Assembly (NCBI RefSeq): GCF_019613955.1
Contig: NZ_CP080443.1
Span: forward strand, 186,001-250,000
Reading direction: 5' to 3'
Origin: Chryseobacterium sp. LJ668
GTDB lineage: Bacteria > Bacteroidota > Bacteroidia > Flavobacteriales > Weeksellaceae
DNA length: 64,000 bases
Part shown: positions 61,104 to 64,000 of the stretch, piece by piece
Numbering within the stretch: the stretch's first letter is position 1
Layout of the letters: each line of letters begins with the position of its first letter
The notes under the pieces: model-generated
What the model was told of the DNA's origin: nothing
The model's database searches: none
The model's input: the letters and a program-made list of their open reading frames with translations, nothing else
Position numbers and translations under genes: made by a program

Positions 61104-61174
61104 TGTCCTATTAACCTTTTTTATTATCTTTACACTATCCCACAATGGGAATTTTTTTTCATCATTTGTGTTTT

Positions 61175-61201
61175 AAGCTTTCCTAACAGGAAAGCTTTTT
61201 T
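61175..61201. terminator. Hairpin between repressor and alkB
   Basis: AAGCTTTCCT-AAC-AGGAAAGCTT is a perfect 10-bp stem with TTTT on the plus side and a T-poor minus side. It lies between the repressor stop and alkB. On the minus strand it may cause partial termination, lowering alkB readthrough from the repressor promoter. Confidence 0.55.
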
Positions 61202-61225
61202 GATATATACTATAAAATAAATTCT

Positions 61226-61990
61226 CTACTGAATATTTTTGTTAGAACTTCTGATCTCTGATCGAAGCTCCTCAAACATACTTCTGATTTCCTGGTATTC
61301 TAAGTTTTCAATTTTCAATTCCTGAGTATTGATGCTGCATGCAAACTCCCATATTTCATAGACTTCAGACCATTTGATTTCGTAGGGTTCATAAAAAGAA
61401 TTGTCAGAACTCACGAAACTACCAGAATCATTTTGCTTGGAATATCTCTTATAAACGATACCGTCTTTGGTGATAAAAATGTAGGTCTTTCCTTTTTTCA
61501 GATCCTTTTTATCTTCAACATATTTTCCAACGATATACGTTCCGTCATTGTAAGGTGGCATCGAATCACCATCCGCAGGAAAAGCCCGGAACTTTCCATT
61601 TCGGAGGAATGGAAGCGACAAATGCTGAAGCCCCTCCACAAATTCAGGATCATTATAACCACTTAGATATCCCATACTTGCTTTTTGAGGAACAATTTCA
61701 ATCCGGTTTTCTCCGGTATGATCTACTTTCATCGGAAGCAATATTCTGTTGTTCGGTAGGTTGACAATATCCTCCAAAGGATACTTTCGCAAATCCACAG
61801 TCAGCAGCAAATCAATGCTCACTTTATAGTATTTGGAAAGTTTCACCAGCAGTTCAATCGGTGGTTCCGATCTTCCGTCCTCATAAGTAGCATACCTTCC
61901 GCGCGTGATTGAAATTTCATCACCAACTTTCTGTTGGGATGCTTTCATTTTGTCTCTTAAAAACCTGATGTTTTCTGAAAAAATTGACAT
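61226..61990 (-). CDS. LexA-like XRE/S24 repressor
   Basis: A 254-aa repressor. Residues ~5-60 form an XRE HTH (QQKVGDEISITRGRYATYED). The C-terminal half is an S24 peptidase with nucleophile S143 in FPADGDSMPPYNDGTY and general base K181 in DGIVYKRYS. The layout matches phage C2/HdiR-like repressors that cleave themselves on RecA activation. It diverges from dinB; a 19-bp palindrome overlaps its own start codon and suggests autorepression and control of dinB. Confidence 0.9.
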   Translation of the reverse strand: MSIFSENIRFLRDKMKASQQKVGDEISITRGRYATYEDGRSEPPIELLVKLSKYYKVSIDLLLTVDLRKYPLEDIVNLPNNRILLPMKVDHTGENRIEIVPQKASMGYLSGYNDPEFVEGLQHLSLPFLRNGKFRAFPADGDSMPPYNDGTYIVGKYVEDKKDLKKGKTYIFITKDGIVYKRYSKQNDSGSFVSSDNSFYEPYEIKWSEVYEIWEFACSINTQELKIENLEYQEIRSMFEELRSEIRSSNKNIQ

Positions 61991-62008
61991 TGCTATAAAT
62001 TATAGCAA
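61990..62008. promoter_or_regulatory. 19-bp palindromic operator
   Basis: TTGCTATAA-A-TTATAGCAA is a perfect inverted repeat with a one-base centre. It starts at the last base of the repressor ATG and lies 44 bp before dinB. A related half-site (TTGCAATAA) follows near 62023. The XRE/S24 protein is the likely binder. Confidence 0.78.
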
Positions 62009-62051
62009 CAAATATACGAAATTTTGCAATAAAACGTAATAATTTTACACC

Positions 62052-63194
62052 ATGGAAAGAGCGATAGTGCATATGGATTTGGATACGTTTTTTGTCTCCT
62101 GTGAACGGTTAAAAAACTCCGAACTTGAGAAAAAGCCTGTGATCATAGGAGGTGGAGACCGTGGTGTGGTAGCATCCTGCTCTTATGAAACAAGGTTTTT
62201 CGGCGTACGAAGTGCCATGCCTATCAAAATGGCATTAAGATTATGTCCTGAAGCACGAGTTATCAAGGGAGATATGGATATGTACTCCAAAATGTCACAT
62301 ATGGTCACAGATGTGATTCAGGAAAAAGTACCTGTTTTGGAAAAAGCAAGCATCGATGAATTTTATCTGGATTTGTCAGGAATGGATAAATTCTTCGGAT
62401 GTTACCAGTGGACGAATGAAATCGTCGATGCGGTCACCAAAAATACCGGCTTACCGATAAGCTTTGCTTTATCAACCAATAAGACCGTAGCGAAAATCGG
62501 CACCGGAGAATCAAAACCAACCGGCAGATTTGAAATTCAGGAACAGAATATCAAACCTTTTTTAAATCCTCTTTCGGTCAAAAAAATTCCTATGGTCGGT
62601 AATGTAACCTTTCAGCTTTTATCAAGACTTGGGGTAAGAACCATTCAGACTTTATCAGAAACACCCATTGAAGTTTTACATCAACTCATCGGTAAAAACG
62701 GAAGCGAACTTTGGAAAAAAGCCAATGGAATCGATGATACTCCGATCGTTCCGTACTCTGAAAGAAAATCAATTTCCACAGAAAATACTTTTTCTCAGGA
62801 TACGATTGATGTTCAGAATCTGAAAAGCATCTTATCAGGAATGGTTGAGCAATTGGCTTTCCAATTGCGTCAGGAAAAATGGCTGACTTCAACGATCTCG
62901 GTTAAGATCAGGTATTCCAATTTTGATACTGAGACCAGGCAGTGTAGAATTCCTTATACCTCAGCAGACCATACTTTGCTCAAATATGTATTGGAACTCT
63001 TTAAAAAAGTGTACACCCGAAGAATGCGAATACGACTCATAGGCGTAAAATTCACAGGACTGGTTCATGGATGTCATCAGATGGATCTTTTTGAAGATAC
63101 CGAAGAACTGATTTCTTTATATCAAACCATGGATAAAATCAAAAACCGGTTTGGAACCGGGAGTGTGGGCAGAGCGTCCGGACTCTTAAGATAA
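62052..63194 (+). CDS. dinB: DNA polymerase IV
   Basis: A 380-aa Y-family polymerase. Motif 1 is IVHMDLDTFFVSCERL with the catalytic Asp, and the second metal site is KASIDEFYLDLSG. HhH elements (KKIPMVGNVTFQLLSRLG) and a little-finger domain follow. The C-terminus lacks an obvious clamp-binding peptide beyond MDLFED. It bypasses DNA lesions. A dnaE gene follows 9 bp later in the same operon, a pairing that suggests SOS mutagenesis. Confidence 0.96.
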   Translation: MERAIVHMDLDTFFVSCERLKNSELEKKPVIIGGGDRGVVASCSYETRFFGVRSAMPIKMALRLCPEARVIKGDMDMYSKMSHMVTDVIQEKVPVLEKASIDEFYLDLSGMDKFFGCYQWTNEIVDAVTKNTGLPISFALSTNKTVAKIGTGESKPTGRFEIQEQNIKPFLNPLSVKKIPMVGNVTFQLLSRLGVRTIQTLSETPIEVLHQLIGKNGSELWKKANGIDDTPIVPYSERKSISTENTFSQDTIDVQNLKSILSGMVEQLAFQLRQEKWLTSTISVKIRYSNFDTETRQCRIPYTSADHTLLKYVLELFKKVYTRRMRIRLIGVKFTGLVHGCHQMDLFEDTEELISLYQTMDKIKNRFGTGSVGRASGLLR

Positions 63195-63203
63195 TTAAAG
63201 ATT

Positions 63204-64000
63204 ATGTTTCTCAACTGTCACTCTTTTCACAGCCTTCGATACGGAACCATTTCTCTTCAGGATCTGGTTCAGCAGGCTGTCGATCATCAAATAAAAACTT
63301 TAGCGCTAACGGATATCAACACTATCACAGGAATTTACGATTTTTTCAAGCTATGCAATGACCATGACATTAAACCTATTGTAGGAATGGAAATCAGAGT
63401 CGAAAGTGAACTCTATTTTATCTGTCTGGCTAAAAACCAAAAAAGTGTCGGGGAGATTAACCGCTTATTGACCGCTTACAATTGTGACGGAAGTGAAATT
63501 CCAAAACATAATCCAAGCCTTGAAAATACCATTGTCATTTATCCCTTACATAACATTCCTGAAGTTTTGCAGGAACACGAGTATATTGGAATCAGACCCG
63601 AAGAATTGAACCATCTCGTAAAGCCTGATTTCAAAAAGCTGATAGATAAAATGGTCATCTTACAGCCTGTCACATTCACAACCAAACTGGATTATAATCT
63701 CCACAAAATCTTAAGAGCGATTGACAATAACACGCTCATCAGCAAATTGACTGATAACGATAATTGCAGAGACACCGAAACATTTGTCAATAAAAAAGAT
63801 CTGTTGGATCAATACCGCCATTATCCACAAATCATACAGAATACAGCGGATATTATTGATCAGTGTAGTTTTGATTATGATTTTTCAACTCCTAAAAACA
63901 AGCAGTATTTCACAGACAGCCGGGAGAATGATTTTAAGCTGTTGACCCAACTTGCTTACGAAGGTTTGGAAACGAGATATGGAAACGATCATCCCGAAGC
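63204..64000 (+). CDS. dnaE: DNA polymerase III alpha subunit, 3' partial
   Basis: The ATG at 63204 opens a frame that runs off the window; 265 codons are visible. The N-terminal PHP domain is clear (FLNCHSLHSFRYGTISLQDL, KTLALTDINTITGIYDF). The text KPIVGMEIRVESELYF is typical of DnaE. It is 9 bp after dinB, so it is likely a second DnaE that works with DinB in translesion synthesis, not the main replicative copy. Length and C-terminus cannot be judged. Confidence 0.92.
   Translation, partial: MFLNCHSFHSLRYGTISLQDLVQQAVDHQIKTLALTDINTITGIYDFFKLCNDHDIKPIVGMEIRVESELYFICLAKNQKSVGEINRLLTAYNCDGSEIPKHNPSLENTIVIYPLHNIPEVLQEHEYIGIRPEELNHLVKPDFKKLIDKMVILQPVTFTTKLDYNLHKILRAIDNNTLISKLTDNDNCRDTETFVNKKDLLDQYRHYPQIIQNTADIIDQCSFDYDFSTPKNKQYFTDSRENDFKLLTQLAYEGLETRYGNDHPE

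Noticed and set aside
1..64000. CRISPR arrays, tRNA and rRNA genes
   Set aside because: No regularly spaced direct repeats and no tRNA or rRNA signature was seen on either strand.
1..64000. Insertion sequences or transposases
   Set aside because: No transposase domain or paired terminal repeats were recognised; the mobile content is the conjugative element only.

Overview
The window looks like a chromosome segment of a flavobacterium, most likely Chryseobacterium or a close Weeksellaceae relative. The evidence is a low G+C content, promoters of the Bacteroidetes TTTG/TAnnTTTG type, SusC/SusD, GLPGLI and RteC families, a full Bacteroidetes-type tra operon, and a flavobacterial PLP-dependent acyltransferase. 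The genus is inferred from family membership, not from a marker gene.

Bases 1-13,250 look like resident chromosome. They hold the end of a glycosyltransferase, a DUF1275 membrane protein, and a six-gene minus-strand block: an alpha-oxoamine synthase, a methyltransferase, two GcvH-like proteins, a shortened GcvT-like protein and PEP carboxykinase. Both GcvH-like proteins lack the lipoyl lysine, and the GcvT-like protein lacks its C-terminal domain and the catalytic Asp. A Crp/Fnr gene diverges from this block across a 22-bp perfect palindrome with an FNR-type core. Next comes a sulfane-sulfur handling cluster: two YeeE/YedE halves, an MBL-rhodanese fusion, TauE/SafE and a second Crp/Fnr gene. 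A repeated 21-bp motif lies upstream of two of its genes.

Bases 13,500-36,100 are the core of an integrative conjugative element of the CTnDOT-like tra type. In order they carry ssb, a DUF932 gene, a RadC-like gene, a cargo of a Cys-containing secreted peptide with two GLPGLI proteins, traQ-O-N-M-L-K-J-I-G-F-E, traD, a DUF3408 gene, traA (ParA), an oriT-like inverted repeat, mobA, mobB, an inserted DUF1016 nuclease, the coupling ATPase and RteC. No integrase or att pair was found, so the ends are unknown. A DUF3945/DUF4099 gene at 57.9-59.2 kb is also typical of such elements, so the element may run to the end of the window or beyond.

Bases 36,150-48,000 hold a TPR-AraC regulator, a forward operon (small lipoprotein, a 57-aa Cys peptide missed by length cut-offs, a MauE-like redox membrane protein fused to a large extracytoplasmic domain, and a DUF6520-type secreted peptide) and a convergent SusC-SusD-S9 peptidase operon. 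Upstream of SusC lies a well-supported, previously unlabelled structured RNA with its own promoter and terminator.

Bases 48,000-60,400 are an accessory island of small hypothetical genes, broken genes, a possible permuted papain-like protein, an SF1 helicase-nuclease fusion, a histone H1-like protein, the DUF3945 gene and a frameshifted RES-like gene. Bases 60,490-64,000 form a damage-response cassette: alkB, a LexA-like XRE/S24 repressor, dinB and a dnaE gene cut by the window edge. A 19-bp palindromic operator lies at the start of the repressor gene.
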